DNA of 64,000 nucleotides from Marinobacterium halophilum (GTDB lineage: Bacteria > Pseudomonadota > Gammaproteobacteria > Pseudomonadales > Balneatricaceae), in assembly GCF_003014615.1 (NCBI RefSeq), contig NZ_PYGI01000021.1:1-64000 (forward strand), read 5' to 3'. The first letter of the stretch is position 1. Every line of letters starts with the position of its first letter. Under the pieces are notes generated by a model that was not told the origin of the DNA, ran no database searches, and saw only the letters and a program-made list of their open reading frames with translations. The position numbers were made by a program, and so were the translations under genes. This document shows positions 52,546 to 62,909 of the stretch, one piece after another.

Positions 52546-53406
52546 ATGGCGAAAATCTCTGCAGCGATGGTTAAAGAACTGCGCGAACGTACCGGCCTGG
52601 GCATGATGGAGTGCAAAAAAGCACTGGTTGAAGCTGAGGGTGATATCGAGCGTGCGATCGATGATCTGCGCAAGTCTTCCGGCATGAAAGCCGCCAAGAA
52701 AGCTGGCCGTACTGCTGCTGATGGTGTGGTTGCCGTTAAAGTGGCCGACGACAACAGCTACGCCGTAGCCCTTGAAGTGAACTCTGAAACCGACTTTGTT
52801 GCGCGCGATGACAACTTCCTTGGCTTCGTGAACACCGTACTGGAAAAGGCGTTTGCTGCCAAAATCACTGATGTTGCTGAACTGATGGCTGGCGAGCTGG
52901 AAACTGCTCGTGAAGCACTGGTACAGAAGATCGGCGAAAACATCAGCGTGCGTCGTTTGATGCTGGTTGAAGGTGATATGGTTGATGCCTACGTTCACAG
53001 CACCAACCGTCTGGCTGCCATCGTTGCGCTGAACGGCGGCACTGCTGAAGTAGCCCGCGATGTTGCCATGCACGTGACTGCGGTCAACCCGCGCATCACT
53101 CGTCCGGAAGATATGCCGGAAGAAGAGCTGCTGCGTGAGAAAGAGATCATCATGGCTCAGCCGGATATGGAAGGTAAGCCGCAGGAAATCAAGGAAAAGA
53201 TGGCTGGCGGTCGTATCAAGAAATTCCTGGCCGAAAACAGCCTGGTTGAGCAGGCGTTCGTCAAGAACCCTGAGCAGACTGTTGCCCAGATGACCAAAGC
53301 CGCTGGTGCTGAAGTCGTGTCTTTCATTCGCGTTGCCGTGGGTGAAGGTATCGAAGTTGAGCACAAAGACTTTGCTGCTGAAGTAGCTGAACAGCTGAAA
53401 GGCTGA
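52546..53406 (+). CDS. tsf: Translation elongation factor Ts
   Basis: 286 residues from ATG 52546 (AGAGG upstream); the open frame before it is the rpsB-tsf terminator region. The N-terminal module [30 protein letters not shown] and the core TDFVARDD motif that contacts EF-Tu are intact. It catalyses GDP/GTP exchange on EF-Tu. Length and composition are normal. A stem-loop follows at 53422. Confidence 0.98.
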   Translation: MAKISAAMVKELRERTGLGMMECKKALVEAEGDIERAIDDLRKSSGMKAAKKAGRTAADGVVAVKVADDNSYAVALEVNSETDFVARDDNFLGFVNTVLEKAFAAKITDVAELMAGELETAREALVQKIGENISVRRLMLVEGDMVDAYVHSTNRLAAIVALNGGTAEVARDVAMHVTAVNPRITRPEDMPEEELLREKEIIMAQPDMEGKPQEIKEKMAGGRIKKFLAENSLVEQAFVKNPEQTVAQMTKAAGAEVVSFIRVAVGEGIEVEHKDFAAEVAEQLKG

Positions 53407-53421
53407 TTCTGCTATCCTTTC

Positions 53422-53447
53422 GACTGGGCATCTTCCTGTGCCCAGTC
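53422..53447 (+). terminator. Stem-loop after tsf
   Basis: Perfect 9-base arms GACTGGGCA and TGCCCAGTC around an 8-base loop; no T-run directly after. It may be a weak terminator or a 3'-end stabiliser between tsf and pyrH. Confidence 0.5.
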
Positions 53448-53498
53448 GCCTGCTTTCCTGCTACACTTTTTGCCATTTCGTCTGTGCGGAGACAGATC

Positions 53499-54254
53499 AT
53501 GCCTGCCAATGATAAACAATCCAGATATAAGCGGTTACTGCTTAAATTGAGCGGTGAAGCCCTGATGGGTGATGAGAATTTCGGGATTGATCCCAAGGTT
53601 CTGAACCGTATGGCGCTCGAAATCGGGCAGCTGGTGGGGATTGGCGTACAGGTCGGTATGGTGATCGGCGGGGGCAACCTGTTCCGAGGTGCGGCGCTGA
53701 GTGCTGCCGGACTGGATCGGGTTACCGGTGATCATATGGGCATGCTGGCCACCGTCATGAATGCGCTGGCGATGCGTGATGCCCTTGAGCGTTGTAACAT
53801 AGCGACGCGGGTCATGTCGGCAATTCCGATGAGCGGTGTTGTTGATCAATATGACCGACGCAATGCCATGCGTTACCTGAACCAGGGTGACGTCGTAATT
53901 TTTGCTGCCGGAACCGGCAATCCTTTCTTTACCACTGATTCTGCCGCCTGCCTGCGTGGCATTGAGATCGGCGCTGACGTGGTGTTGAAGGCGACCAAGG
54001 TTGATGGCGTATATACCGCGGATCCGATGAAGGATCCGACCGCGACCCGCTACACGCACCTGAGTTTTGACGAGGTGCTGGACAAGCAGCTGGGCGTGAT
54101 GGATATGACTGCGATCTGCCTGACCCGTGACCACGGCATGCCGGTACGCGTGTTCAATATGAACAAGCACGGTGCGCTGGTGAATCTGGTGGTCGGTGGG
54201 AACGAAGGAACCTTGATTGATAGCGGTCCTGCCGCTGGAGAAAACGATGATTAA
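53499..54254 (+). CDS. pyrH: UMP kinase
   Basis: 251 residues from ATG 53499 (GGAG 7 bases upstream; the frame is open from 53484). Amino-acid-kinase fold: [13 protein letters not shown] phosphate loop, [11 protein letters not shown], and the nucleotide segment [19 protein letters not shown]. It makes UDP from UMP and is controlled by GTP and UTP in bacteria. The stop lies 8 bases inside frr, so the two genes are coupled. Confidence 0.97.
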   Translation: MPANDKQSRYKRLLLKLSGEALMGDENFGIDPKVLNRMALEIGQLVGIGVQVGMVIGGGNLFRGAALSAAGLDRVTGDHMGMLATVMNALAMRDALERCNIATRVMSAIPMSGVVDQYDRRNAMRYLNQGDVVIFAAGTGNPFFTTDSAACLRGIEIGADVVLKATKVDGVYTADPMKDPTATRYTHLSFDEVLDKQLGVMDMTAICLTRDHGMPVRVFNMNKHGALVNLVVGGNEGTLIDSGPAAGENDD

Positions 54255-54804
54255 TGAGATTGCGAGCGATGCGGAAAGCCGCATGCGGAAAAGCATTGAG
54301 TCCCTGGTAGAGAACTTCAAGAAGATCCGTACCGGGCGTGCTCATCCGAGCATTTTGGACTCGATCACTGTTTCCTATTACGGCTCTGATGTGCCGATCC
54401 AGCAGGTTGCCAACGTGTCGGTTGAAGATGCGCGTACGCTGACGATCATCCCGTGGGAAAAGAAAGTGGCGGGTGATATCGAAAAGGCGATCATGAAGTC
54501 GGATCTGGGTTTGAACCCCAGCACCAATGGTGACGTGATTCGTGTGCCGATGCCTGCGTTGACTGAGGAAACACGTAAAACCTACATCCGTCAGGCGCGT
54601 AATGAAGCGGAAAACGCACGTGTGGCGATTCGTAATATTCGTCGTGACGCCAATGGTGATATCAAGAACCTGCTGAAAGACAAGGACATCAGTGAAGATG
54701 ATGGCCGTCGCGGTGAAGATATCGTGCAAAAGCTGACCGATAAGTATGTGGCCGAAGCCGATCAGCTGCTGGCTCAGAAAGAATCGGACCTGATGGAAAT
54801 CTAA
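54247..54804 (+). CDS. frr: Ribosome recycling factor
   Basis: 185 residues, exactly the usual size, from ATG 54247 within the end of pyr[14 protein letters not shown]-type motif ([18 protein letters not shown]), PLQQVANV-like [15 protein letters not shown], and the long C-terminal helices [26 protein letters not shown] are typical. It splits post-termination ribosomes with EF-G. In many relatives dxr follows frr or cdsA; here uppS follows after 37 bases. Confidence 0.97.
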   Translation: MINEIASDAESRMRKSIESLVENFKKIRTGRAHPSILDSITVSYYGSDVPIQQVANVSVEDARTLTIIPWEKKVAGDIEKAIMKSDLGLNPSTNGDVIRVPMPALTEETRKTYIRQARNEAENARVAIRNIRRDANGDIKNLLKDKDISEDDGRRGEDIVQKLTDKYVAEADQLLAQKESDLMEI

Positions 54805-54841
54805 ACTGGCAAGCAGGGCTTGGGCTCTGCGACGGATCTGC

Positions 54842-55606
54842 ATGGCTTCTGATCAGCAACTGACTATTCCTCCGGGGCGCGCATTGCCCCGCCATATCGC
54901 TATTATCATGGATGGCAATAACCGCTGGGCCAAAGAACGGCACCTGCCGGGCTTGGCGGGGCATAAGGCTGGCGTTAACAGCGTACGTGCCGTCATCGAG
55001 TGCTGTGCCGAGCAGGGTGTTGAAGCGTTGACACTGTTTGCATTCAGCAGTGAAAACTGGAAACGCCCGGCTCTTGAAGTCAAGGGGTTGATGCAGCTGT
55101 TCATGCATGCACTGGAGCGTGAGGTGCGCAAGTTGGCGCGGCATAATATCCGTTTGCGGGTGGTAGGTGATCTCAGTCGATTCAGTCCAGAGCTGCAACA
55201 GCGTATCCGTGATGCTGAAGCCAAAACGGCCGAAAATACCGGTTTGGCGCTGAATATCGCGGCCAACTATGGTGGTCGTTGGGATATCGTACAGGCGGCG
55301 CAAAGCTTGGCCCGGCGCTGTGTCAGTGGTGAGCTGTCACCTGCGGATATCGATGAGGCGCTGTTTGCTGAACAGGTCTGCCTGGCAGACCTGCCTGCGC
55401 CGGATCTGTGTATTCGTACGGGCGGTGAGCAGCGGATCAGTAATTTCCTGATTTGGCAGTTTGCGTATGCCGAATTCTATTTTACTGACGCGTACTGGCC
55501 TGACTTTGGTAAGGCCGAACTGCTGAGCGCGATGCAGTCCTTTCTGACCCGTGAGCGTCGTTTCGGGCGTACCAGTGAGCAGGTGGAGGCCGATCAGCGG
55601 TGTTGA
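54842..55606 (+). CDS. uppS: Undecaprenyl diphosphate synthase (cis-prenyltransferase)
   Basis: 254 residues. HIAIIMDGNNRWAKERHLPGLAGHKAG carries the catalytic Asp24 and the pyrophosphate-binding residues; FAFSSENWKRP and the C-terminal IRTGGEQRISNFLIWQFAYAEFYFTD motif complete the family. It makes the C55 lipid carrier for peptidoglycan and O-antigen. Its stop overlaps the cdsA start by seven bases. Confidence 0.96.
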   Translation: MASDQQLTIPPGRALPRHIAIIMDGNNRWAKERHLPGLAGHKAGVNSVRAVIECCAEQGVEALTLFAFSSENWKRPALEVKGLMQLFMHALEREVRKLARHNIRLRVVGDLSRFSPELQQRIRDAEAKTAENTGLALNIAANYGGRWDIVQAAQSLARRCVSGELSPADIDEALFAEQVCLADLPAPDLCIRTGGEQRISNFLIWQFAYAEFYFTDAYWPDFGKAELLSAMQSFLTRERRFGRTSEQVEADQRC

Positions 55607-56403
55607 AACAACGAATATTGACGGCATTACTACTGGCGCCTCTGGCGCTGGCAGCGCTGTTTTTGCTGCCGCAGCAACCTTTCGAATGGGTGGCGGCGGC
55701 AGTTTTTCTATATGGCGGTTGGGAGTGGGGTAACCTGTGCCGACTGCCGTCAGGCCTGCGGGCAGGTTATGTGTTGCTGTTGGGTGTCTTGATGGCGCTG
55801 GTTGGCTGGGCGGCACCATTACAACTGATTGTCATTGGATTTGCGCTGTTGTTCTGGCTGGCAGCATTGTTCATGGTCCGTGGTTATCCTGCATCGGCAA
55901 GCTACTGTCAGCGTGGCATTGGCTTGCTGATGGGGGCGGTTGTGCTGGTGCCCTCCTGGTATGCAATGACCGCTCTGCGGGCTCAAGAGCAGGGTTTTGC
56001 GTTGTTGCTGATGCTGATGCTGCTGGTCTGGGGTGCGGATATAGGTGCCTACGCGGCGGGCAAGTCGTTTGGGCGCAATAAACTGCTACCGGCCGTCAGC
56101 CCCGGCAAAACTCGTGAAGGTCTGTTCGGCGGGTTGTCAGTCTGCGTGTTGGTGGGGCTGGGCTTTGCGGTATGGTTGGAACTATCCTGGCTGCAGTCAG
56201 TCTATTTACTGGCGCTGTCAGTCCTGACCGGGCTGGTCTCGGTGCTGGGTGATCTGTTTGAAAGCATGCTCAAGCGCGAGCGTGGTATCAAGGATAGCGG
56301 CAAGCTGCTGCCGGGACATGGCGGCATTCTTGACCGCATCGACAGTTTGACAGCTGCGGCACCCGTCTTCTTTGCGGGCCTCTATTTTCTTTACGGAGTC
56401 TAA
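55600..56403 (+). CDS. cdsA: Phosphatidate cytidylyltransferase
   Basis: 267 residues from a GTG overlapping the end of uppS. About eight membrane helices and the C-terminal signature SVLGDLFESMLKRERGIKDSGKLLPGHGGILDRIDS are clear. It makes CDP-diacylglycerol for phospholipid synthesis at the inner membrane. The next gene, rseP, starts 8 bases on, so the dxr gene often found between them is absent. Confidence 0.96.
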   Translation: MLKQRILTALLLAPLALAALFLLPQQPFEWVAAAVFLYGGWEWGNLCRLPSGLRAGYVLLLGVLMALVGWAAPLQLIVIGFALLFWLAALFMVRGYPASASYCQRGIGLLMGAVVLVPSWYAMTALRAQEQGFALLLMLMLLVWGADIGAYAAGKSFGRNKLLPAVSPGKTREGLFGGLSVCVLVGLGFAVWLELSWLQSVYLLALSVLTGLVSVLGDLFESMLKRERGIKDSGKLLPGHGGILDRIDSLTAAAPVFFAGLYFLYGV

Positions 56404-56411
56404 CCACCCTT

Positions 56412-57770
56412 ATGCAACTGCTGCAGACCCTGTTGGCCACTCTGGTGGCGCTTGGCGTTCTGGTCACCATTCATGAGTGGGGCCACTTCTGGGTGGCGCG
56501 TCGCTGCGGGGTCAAGGTGTTGCGTTTCTCGGTTGGTTTCGGCAAGCCGCTATGGATGCGTACCGCAGCGGACGGTACCGAATACGCCGTGGCTGCCATT
56601 CCACTGGGTGGTTATGTGCGCATGCTGGATGAGCGCGAGGGCGATGTGCCTGAGGCGCTGCGTGGCCAGGCATTCAACAACAAGCCGGTGTTGCAGCGTA
56701 TCGCTATTGTCGCTGCCGGCCCTGTGGTCAATCTTCTGTTTGCCGTGCTGGCTTACTGGTTCCTGTTCATGTCGGGCGTTAGCGTGGTGGTGCCGGTTGT
56801 TGGCGGGATCACGGCCGACTCGCCTGCAGCTCGGGCTGGTGTTGATAGCGGCTATGAAATACTGGAAGTCGATGGCCATTCGGTACGTTCCTGGAGCGAG
56901 GTCAATCTGCGTTTGGCATCCCGGATTGGTGAAAGTGGTAGCGTCGAGCTGTTGATGGGAGAGCCTGCCCGCGGCTTCGCCCATAGCTATCAGGTTCCTA
57001 TTGACGACTGGCGCGTAGACCTGGAGCGGCAATCACCTCTGGGTGCTCTGGGACTGGAGCCCTGGCGTCCTGACTTCCCCGCTGAAATCGGGCAGTTGCT
57101 GCCGGAGGGGGCTGCGGCGCGAGATGGTCTTCAGGTCGGCGACCGTGTGTTGAGTGTTGAGGGTGAGCCCGTCGCCAACTGGATGCATCTGGTTGCGCTG
57201 ATTCAGCAGGCCCCGGAGAAAACGCTGCGCTTGGTGATCGACCGTGACGGTCGTGAACAGGCGATAACATTGACGCCCGCCGCACGGACGACCGAAAAGG
57301 GCACCGTTGAAGGTTATATCGGTGTTGGTGTTGCGCCCGTCAGCCTTCCGGATGAGATGCAGCGCACCTTGAGCTATGGCCCGCTGGACGCCCTGGGAAA
57401 TGGCTTTCATAAAACCGGTCAGATGATTGGTTTGACTCTGGACTCCATCGGCAAGATGATCGCCGGAGTGATCTCGGTAAAAAACTTGAGTGGCCCGATA
57501 ACCATTGCTAAAGTGGCGGGGGCTTCGGCAGCTTCAGGGTTGGAGTCGTTTATCAGTTTTCTGGCCTATCTCAGTATCAGTCTCGGCGTTCTCAATTTAC
57601 TGCCGATCCCGATGCTGGATGGAGGACACCTGTTGTACTACGTTGTCGAGCTGGTGCGTGGACGCCCGGTGAGTGAGCAGGTGCAGATGTTCGGACTTAG
57701 AATTGGTATGGCCTTGCTATTCAGTTTGATGGCATTGGCGATCATTAATGACATTGTCCGCCTCTTCTGA
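56412..57770 (+). CDS. rseP: Site-2 intramembrane zinc protease RseP
   Basis: 452 residues. The zinc site HEWGH (His21, Glu22, His25) is in the first helix and the third ligand is in NLLPIPMLDGGHLLYY near residue 400. Two periplasmic PDZ domains lie between (about 115-185 and 220-290: GGITADSPAARAGVDSGYEILEVDG; LLPEGAAARDGLQVGDRVLSVEG). It cuts the anti-sigma factor RseA to release sigma-E and clears signal peptides. It precedes bamA, a sigma-E-linked gene in relatives. Confidence 0.97.
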   Translation: MQLLQTLLATLVALGVLVTIHEWGHFWVARRCGVKVLRFSVGFGKPLWMRTAADGTEYAVAAIPLGGYVRMLDEREGDVPEALRGQAFNNKPVLQRIAIVAAGPVVNLLFAVLAYWFLFMSGVSVVVPVVGGITADSPAARAGVDSGYEILEVDGHSVRSWSEVNLRLASRIGESGSVELLMGEPARGFAHSYQVPIDDWRVDLERQSPLGALGLEPWRPDFPAEIGQLLPEGAAARDGLQVGDRVLSVEGEPVANWMHLVALIQQAPEKTLRLVIDRDGREQAITLTPAARTTEKGTVEGYIGVGVAPVSLPDEMQRTLSYGPLDALGNGFHKTGQMIGLTLDSIGKMIAGVISVKNLSGPITIAKVAGASAASGLESFISFLAYLSISLGVLNLLPIPMLDGGHLLYYVVELVRGRPVSEQVQMFGLRIGMALLFSLMALAIINDIVRLF

Positions 57771-57821
57771 TCTGAGCCAGTTTTCCTATCAGTCAGCAAT
57801 ATAAAACGTAAGAAGTACTGC

Positions 57822-60131
57822 ATGAAACGTAAGCTGGGTCTGTTTTTCGTATCGATGCTATGGATGGCGCAGGCGCAAGCTGCCGCGCTTCCGTTTGAAG
57901 TCAATGATATTCGCCTGGAGGGACTGCAGCGGGTTGAACCCGGTGTCGTGTTCCGCAATTTTCCGGTGACGGCGGGTGATCAGCTGAGTCGTCAGCAGCT
58001 GTCTGACGCCGTGCGCAACCTGTTCCGGTCTGGCTATTTTGCCGACGTGCAGGCCGAGCGTGATGGCGATGTGCTGGTGCTGAAGCTGCAGGAACGTCCC
58101 TCTGTGGCTTTGATCAACATCGACGGGAACGATGTGATCAAGGAAGAGGATCTGCTCAATGGTTTGCAACAGTCCGGTCTGCAAGAGGGGGATGTATTCC
58201 GCCGCGCCGCTCTGGACCAGATCAGTCTTGATTTGTTGCGTGTTTATACCTCTCAGGGGCGTTACGGTGCCGATATCAACACCGAAGTCGAGCCTCTATC
58301 GGGCAACCGAGTGCAACTGAATATCAATATTCAGGAAGGCCAGGTTGCGACCATTCAGCATATCAATATCGTCGGCAATACGGTGTTCAGCGATGAAGAG
58401 CTGAAAGACCTGTTCTCATTGAAGCTGCCTGACTTCTGGTCGTTCTATACCAAAAGCGATCGTTATGCCCGTGAAAAAATGACCGGTGACCTGGAGCGGC
58501 TGCGTTCCTGGTATCTGGACCGCGGGTACATCAATTTCAATATCGATTCGGCACAGGTTTCCATCACGCCTGACAAGAAACATGTCTACATCACGGTTGG
58601 CATCAGCGAAGGTGAGCAGTTCAGTGTGCGTGACGTGAGCGTAGCCGGTGAAATGGTTGTGCCGCAGGACGTACTGCAGCAGGAAGTCGAGATTGCGGCT
58701 GGAGAGATCTTCTCGCGTGAGCAGATGACCCGTAGCCAGGAACGTCTGGTGCGTTTGCTGGGTGATGAAGGCTACCTGTTTGCCAATGTCAGCCCGGTGC
58801 CGGAAACGCATGACGACAACACCGTTTCGATCAAGTATTTCGTCGAGCCTGGTAAACGTACCTATGTGCGCAGGATTGGCATCAAGGGGAACACCCGCAC
58901 GGCCGATGAAGTCATCCGTCGTGAGCTGGAGCAGATGGAAGCGGGTATCGCTTCAAGTCGTGACATCGAACGTTCCAAGACCCGTTTGGACAAGACCGGC
59001 TACTTCAAGTCGGTAAACGTCGAAACCCGTCCAGTGCCGGGAACCGATGACCAGGTCGATCTGGAATACAGTGTTGAAGAGCAGCAGTCCGGCCAGTTTA
59101 CTGCCAGTGTCGGTTTCTCCCAGAATGACGGTCTGATCCTCGACCTGGGTGTGCAGCAGGATAACTTCCTCGGCAGCGGCAAGAAGGTTGGTTTCAGCAT
59201 CTCCAACAGCTCGACTCGTACCGAATACAGCTTTAACTACCTGGACCCTTACTACACCGTCGATGGCGTCAGTCGCGGCTTCAACCTGTACTTCCGTGAG
59301 CGTGACTACGAAGAGGACGATATCAGTTCCTATACCGCTGATGAAGCCGGTGGTGGTGTGACCTTTGGCTACCCGATTGACGACTACCAGCGCCTCAACT
59401 TCAGTGGTGACATTGAATTTATCAAGCTCAATACGTTTAACGATACAGCCACCGAAGTGAAGAGCTTTATTGATGAAGAAGGTGACAACTTCGTTAACTG
59501 GAAGCTGACGGCCGGCTGGAGTGACAACCGCCTCAACCGTGGTTTCTTCCCGACCCGTGGCTATGCCCAGGGTGCCAGTATCGAGATGGCGGTGCCAGGC
59601 AGTGATCTGTCCTACCTGCGTGCGAACTACAGCAACAAGTGGTATCGCCCGATGGATGAAGATGAGACCTGGATTTTCAGTCTGCGTGGCCGTGCCGGTT
59701 ACGGTACCAGTCTGGGCGACAACAATTATCCGTTCTTCAAGAATTACTATGCCGGTGGCCTGAAAACGGTCCGTGGCTATGCCAATAACTCGTTGGGGCC
59801 ATTGGATTCCAATGATGATCCCTTCGGTGGCAACCTGATGTTGACCGGCAGTGCCGAGCTGATCTTCCCGATGCCATTTATGGAAGACAAGAGTGCCTGG
59901 CGCAGTCTGGTATTCCTGGATGCAGGTAATGTCTACTCGACCGATTGCCTGAGCAGCCAGACCAACTGTACCGGTGACGTGGATCTGGGTGATTTGCGCT
60001 ATTCGGTGGGTATGGGGGTCAGTTGGCTGACGCCGATTGGCCCGCTGTCCGTGTCGCTCGGCATGCCGCTGAACGACAAGGAAAATGACGACACCGAAGT
60101 GTTCCAGTTTGCGCTCGGTCAGACTTTCTAA
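57822..60131 (+). CDS. bamA: Outer membrane protein assembly factor BamA
   Basis: 769 residues. Signal peptide MKRKLGLFFVSMLWMAQAQAA; five POTRA domains (about 22-420, starting FEVNDIRLEGLQRVEPGVVF and ending at LEYSVEEQ); then the 16-strand barrel with KTVRGYANNSLGP (the loop-6 RGF-like motif, here RGY) and a C-terminal Phe (FALGQTF). It inserts beta-barrel proteins in the outer membrane. The gene is followed after 9 bases by skp, the periplasmic chaperone for its clients. Confidence 0.97.
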   Translation: MKRKLGLFFVSMLWMAQAQAAALPFEVNDIRLEGLQRVEPGVVFRNFPVTAGDQLSRQQLSDAVRNLFRSGYFADVQAERDGDVLVLKLQERPSVALINIDGNDVIKEEDLLNGLQQSGLQEGDVFRRAALDQISLDLLRVYTSQGRYGADINTEVEPLSGNRVQLNINIQEGQVATIQHINIVGNTVFSDEELKDLFSLKLPDFWSFYTKSDRYAREKMTGDLERLRSWYLDRGYINFNIDSAQVSITPDKKHVYITVGISEGEQFSVRDVSVAGEMVVPQDVLQQEVEIAAGEIFSREQMTRSQERLVRLLGDEGYLFANVSPVPETHDDNTVSIKYFVEPGKRTYVRRIGIKGNTRTADEVIRRELEQMEAGIASSRDIERSKTRLDKTGYFKSVNVETRPVPGTDDQVDLEYSVEEQQSGQFTASVGFSQNDGLILDLGVQQDNFLGSGKKVGFSISNSSTRTEYSFNYLDPYYTVDGVSRGFNLYFRERDYEEDDISSYTADEAGGGVTFGYPIDDYQRLNFSGDIEFIKLNTFNDTATEVKSFIDEEGDNFVNWKLTAGWSDNRLNRGFFPTRGYAQGASIEMAVPGSDLSYLRANYSNKWYRPMDEDETWIFSLRGRAGYGTSLGDNNYPFFKNYYAGGLKTVRGYANNSLGPLDSNDDPFGGNLMLTGSAELIFPMPFMEDKSAWRSLVFLDAGNVYSTDCLSSQTNCTGDVDLGDLRYSVGMGVSWLTPIGPLSVSLGMPLNDKENDDTEVFQFALGQTF

Positions 60132-60140
60132 GGAGATGTG

Positions 60141-60638
60141 ATGAAACGCTTAACTCGTGCCGCCGCTGTATGTGCCATGTTGTTCAGCACTCAAGTACTG
60201 GCGCAGAACGTGGCCGTGCTGGGTGTGGAGGAAGCACTGCTGACGTCCGATGCAGCGAAAAGCTTCAGGGAAGAACTGAAGAAAGAATTTGCTGACGACG
60301 AGAAGCAACTGGTTGGACTTGAGAAGCAGGCGCGTGAACTGCGCGAAAAACTGCAGAAAAATGCAGGCCTGGCATCCGAAGATGACATCAAGCAGATGCG
60401 CCTGCAGTTTCAGAAAGCCTTCGCCGAGTACCAGCGCCGTGGTCAGGCAATGCAGCAGCAGCGTGCCGAGCGCGAGCAGGCCTTCATAGCCGAAATGCGT
60501 CCACTTCTGGATAAGGCGATTCGTGAACTTATCGAAGCCGAGAAGTTTGATGTCGTGATCTCCAAACAGGCGACTGTCTATACTGCTGACAGTGTTGATC
60601 TGACATCGCGTGTGACCACGCTGCTGAATAAACAGTAA
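60141..60638 (+). CDS. skp: Periplasmic chaperone Skp/OmpH
   Basis: 165 residues from ATG 60141, with AGGAG 6 bases upstream (an in-frame GTG precedes directly). Signal peptide MKRLTRAAAVCAMLFSTQVLA, then NVAVLGVEEALLTSDAAK and a long charged helical hairpin (about 40-125), ending VVISKQATVYTADSVDLTSRV. Skp trimers hold unfolded outer-membrane proteins on their way to BamA. Confidence 0.94.
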   Translation: MKRLTRAAAVCAMLFSTQVLAQNVAVLGVEEALLTSDAAKSFREELKKEFADDEKQLVGLEKQARELREKLQKNAGLASEDDIKQMRLQFQKAFAEYQRRGQAMQQQRAEREQAFIAEMRPLLDKAIRELIEAEKFDVVISKQATVYTADSVDLTSRVTTLLNKQ

Positions 60639-60643
60639 GCACA

Positions 60644-61705
60644 ATGAATAACACCACCTGCTATACACTGGCAGAGCTGGCCGGGATTCTGGGTGGTGAG
60701 TTGCACGGTGATCCTGCACTCCAGATCCACTCGCTGGCGACCTTGCAGTCTGCCAGTGAACAGCAGCTGTCATTCTTTGCCAATTCCCGCTACCTGCAGC
60801 AGTTGCGCCATACCCGTGCCACTGCTGTACTGCTCACGCCTGCACATTTGGCAGATTGCCCTTCGGCCGCTATTGTTCTGCCTGATCCCTATCTTGCGTT
60901 CGCGCGTGTCAGCCAGTTGTTTGATTGGCGGGCGCCTGCAGCTCCGGGCGTGCATGCGTCAGCGGTGATTGCTGACGGTGTCGTGGTACCGGCAGATGCC
61001 CAGATTGGTGCGCATGTGGTGGTCGAAGAGGGCGTCGTGCTGGCCTCCGGGGTCGTATTGGGGCATGGCTGTGTCATCGGTGCCGGTTGTGTGATCGGTC
61101 AAGGCACGCGACTGGAAGCTAATGTGACCTTGTATCCCAATGTGCGGTTGGGTGCTGAGGTGCTGATCAACAGCGGTGCCATTCTGGGCAGTGATGGTTT
61201 CGGCTTTGCCCGGACCGCTGAAGGTTGGGAGAAAATATGCCAGCTGGGGGGCGTTGTCGTGGGTGACAACGTCGAGATCGGTGCCGGCACCACCATTGAC
61301 CGTGGTGCGCTGGACGATACCCGTATTGAAGCCGGTGTGAAGCTGGATAATCAGATCCAGATTGCACATAACGTGGTTATCGGGCGTGATAGCGCGATTG
61401 CAGGCTGTACCGCCGTCGCCGGAAGCACTAAAATTGGCGCACGCTGTACGATTGCCGGAATGGCTGGTATCACCGGTCATCTTGAGATCGCAGATGATAC
61501 CCATGTGACGGCGATGTCACTGGTCAGCAAGTCGATTCCCCGTGCCGGTGTTTACTCATCCGGTACCGGCCTTGAGCCACACCAGCAATGGAAGCGCAAT
61601 GTGGTTCGTTTCCGTCAGCTTGATGAGCTGGCGCGCCGGGTGCGCAAACTCGAACGGGTCGTCGAACTATATTCTACAGAAGGTCAAAAACATGATGGAT
61701 GTTAA
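60644..61705 (+). CDS. lpxD: UDP-3-O-acylglucosamine N-acyltransferase
   Basis: 353 residues. N-terminal uridine-binding domain ([31 protein letters not shown]), then hexapeptide repeats of a left-handed beta helix from about 100 to 300 with the catalytic His in [12 protein letters not shown], and a C-terminal helix. Third step of lipid A synthesis. Its end overlaps the fabZ start by about 14 bases. Confidence 0.97.
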   Translation: MNNTTCYTLAELAGILGGELHGDPALQIHSLATLQSASEQQLSFFANSRYLQQLRHTRATAVLLTPAHLADCPSAAIVLPDPYLAFARVSQLFDWRAPAAPGVHASAVIADGVVVPADAQIGAHVVVEEGVVLASGVVLGHGCVIGAGCVIGQGTRLEANVTLYPNVRLGAEVLINSGAILGSDGFGFARTAEGWEKICQLGGVVVGDNVEIGAGTTIDRGALDDTRIEAGVKLDNQIQIAHNVVIGRDSAIAGCTAVAGSTKIGARCTIAGMAGITGHLEIADDTHVTAMSLVSKSIPRAGVYSSGTGLEPHQQWKRNVVRFRQLDELARRVRKLERVVELYSTEGQKHDGC

Positions 61706-62129
61706 AGAGATCCGGAAATATCTACCCCACCGCTACCCTTTCTTGCTGGTGGACCGGGTCTTGGCTCTGGAGCCGGGTGAGTCGATCACCGCAATCAAGA
61801 ACGTAACCGTAAACGAGCCTTTCTTTAACGGCCATTTTCCTGACCACCCCGTTATGCCGGGTGTGTTGATTGTGGAAGCGATGGCGCAGGCCGCTGGCAT
61901 CCTGGGTTTCAAAACCATGGATAAAGGACCTGAAGATGGTTCCATCTATTACTTCGTGGGCGCAGACAAACTGCGTTTCAAGCGTCCGGTTGTGCCGGGA
62001 GACCAGCTGAAACTGGAAGCTCAGGTTGTGTCCGAGCGTCGTGGTATTTGGAAATTTGATGTACGTGCGAGTGTTGACGGCGAAACGGTCAGCAGCGCGA
62101 CTATTCTGTGTGCAGATAGAAAGGTGTGA
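61692..62129 (+). CDS. fabZ: 3-hydroxyacyl-ACP dehydratase FabZ
   Basis: 145 residues starting ATG-ATG at 61692 inside the end of lpxD. Hot-dog fold with [10 protein letters not shown], the catalytic His in [14 protein letters not shown] and the catalytic Glu in [11 protein letters not shown]. It dehydrates 3-hydroxyacyl-ACPs in fatty acid elongation and competes with lpxA for hydroxyacyl-ACP. The frame is open upstream but only as an out-of-frame shadow of lpxD. Confidence 0.97.
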   Translation: MMDVKEIRKYLPHRYPFLLVDRVLALEPGESITAIKNVTVNEPFFNGHFPDHPVMPGVLIVEAMAQAAGILGFKTMDKGPEDGSIYYFVGADKLRFKRPVVPGDQLKLEAQVVSERRGIWKFDVRASVDGETVSSATILCADRKV

Positions 62130-62902
62130 CATTGATTCACCCGCAAGCCATTGTTGATCCATCGGCACGTATTGCTGATGATGTCGAAGTAGGCCCATGG
62201 ACCTTGATTGGCCCTGACGTTGAGATCGGGGCTGGAACCCGTATCGCCTCACATGTGGTGATCAAGGGGCCTACACGAATTGGTGAAGGGAATCAGATTT
62301 TTCAGTTTGCCTCGATTGGCGAAGAGTGTCAGGACAAGAAGTACCGTGGGGAGCCTACACGGCTGGAAATCGGTGACCATAACGTCATCCGTGAAGGTTG
62401 TACCATCCATCGTGGTACGGTCCAGGATGAGGGTCTGACCCGCATTGGCAGTCACAACCTGCTGATGGCGTATGCCCATGTCGCCCACGACTGTGTCATG
62501 GGTGACCATATCATTCTGGCTAACAACACGGCGCTGGCAGGGCACGTGCACGTTGGTGATTACGCCATTCTCGGCGGTTTCACGGCCGTACATCAGTTCT
62601 GTCACATAGGTGCGCACGTGATGTCCGGTGCCGGCACCGTAGTGCTTAAGGATATTCCCGCGTACGTCATGGCCGCTGGCAACAGTGCGCGCCCGCACGG
62701 CATCAACCTGGAAGGGTTGCGCCGACGCGGGTTCGATGCCGATGCGCTCAGTGCCTTGCGTCGTGCCTATAAAGCCATCTACCGCAAGGGGCTTACCCTT
62801 GAACAGGCGTTGCAGGAGTTGCGCGTCAGCGCACAGACGCAGCCTGCCGTGCAGTTGTTGATCGAGTCGCTCGAGTCTTCAACGCGCGGCATTATCCGCT
62901 GA
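62126..62902 (+). CDS. lpxA: UDP-N-acetylglucosamine acyltransferase
   Basis: 258 residues from a GTG at 62126 that overlaps the fabZ stop; this start aligns with the Pseudomonas protein (MxLI-P-AI-DPSA). A TTG at 62132 has a better-spaced AAGG and could be used instead. Hexapeptide repeats run from 8 to about 185, with the catalytic His in [12 protein letters not shown] and [17 protein letters not shown]. The C-terminal helical part ends ESSTRGIIR. First step of lipid A synthesis. Confidence 0.97.
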   Translation: MTLIHPQAIVDPSARIADDVEVGPWTLIGPDVEIGAGTRIASHVVIKGPTRIGEGNQIFQFASIGEECQDKKYRGEPTRLEIGDHNVIREGCTIHRGTVQDEGLTRIGSHNLLMAYAHVAHDCVMGDHIILANNTALAGHVHVGDYAILGGFTAVHQFCHIGAHVMSGAGTVVLKDIPAYVMAAGNSARPHGINLEGLRRRGFDADALSALRRAYKAIYRKGLTLEQALQELRVSAQTQPAVQLLIESLESSTRGIIR

Positions 62903-62909
62903 GGCTTGT

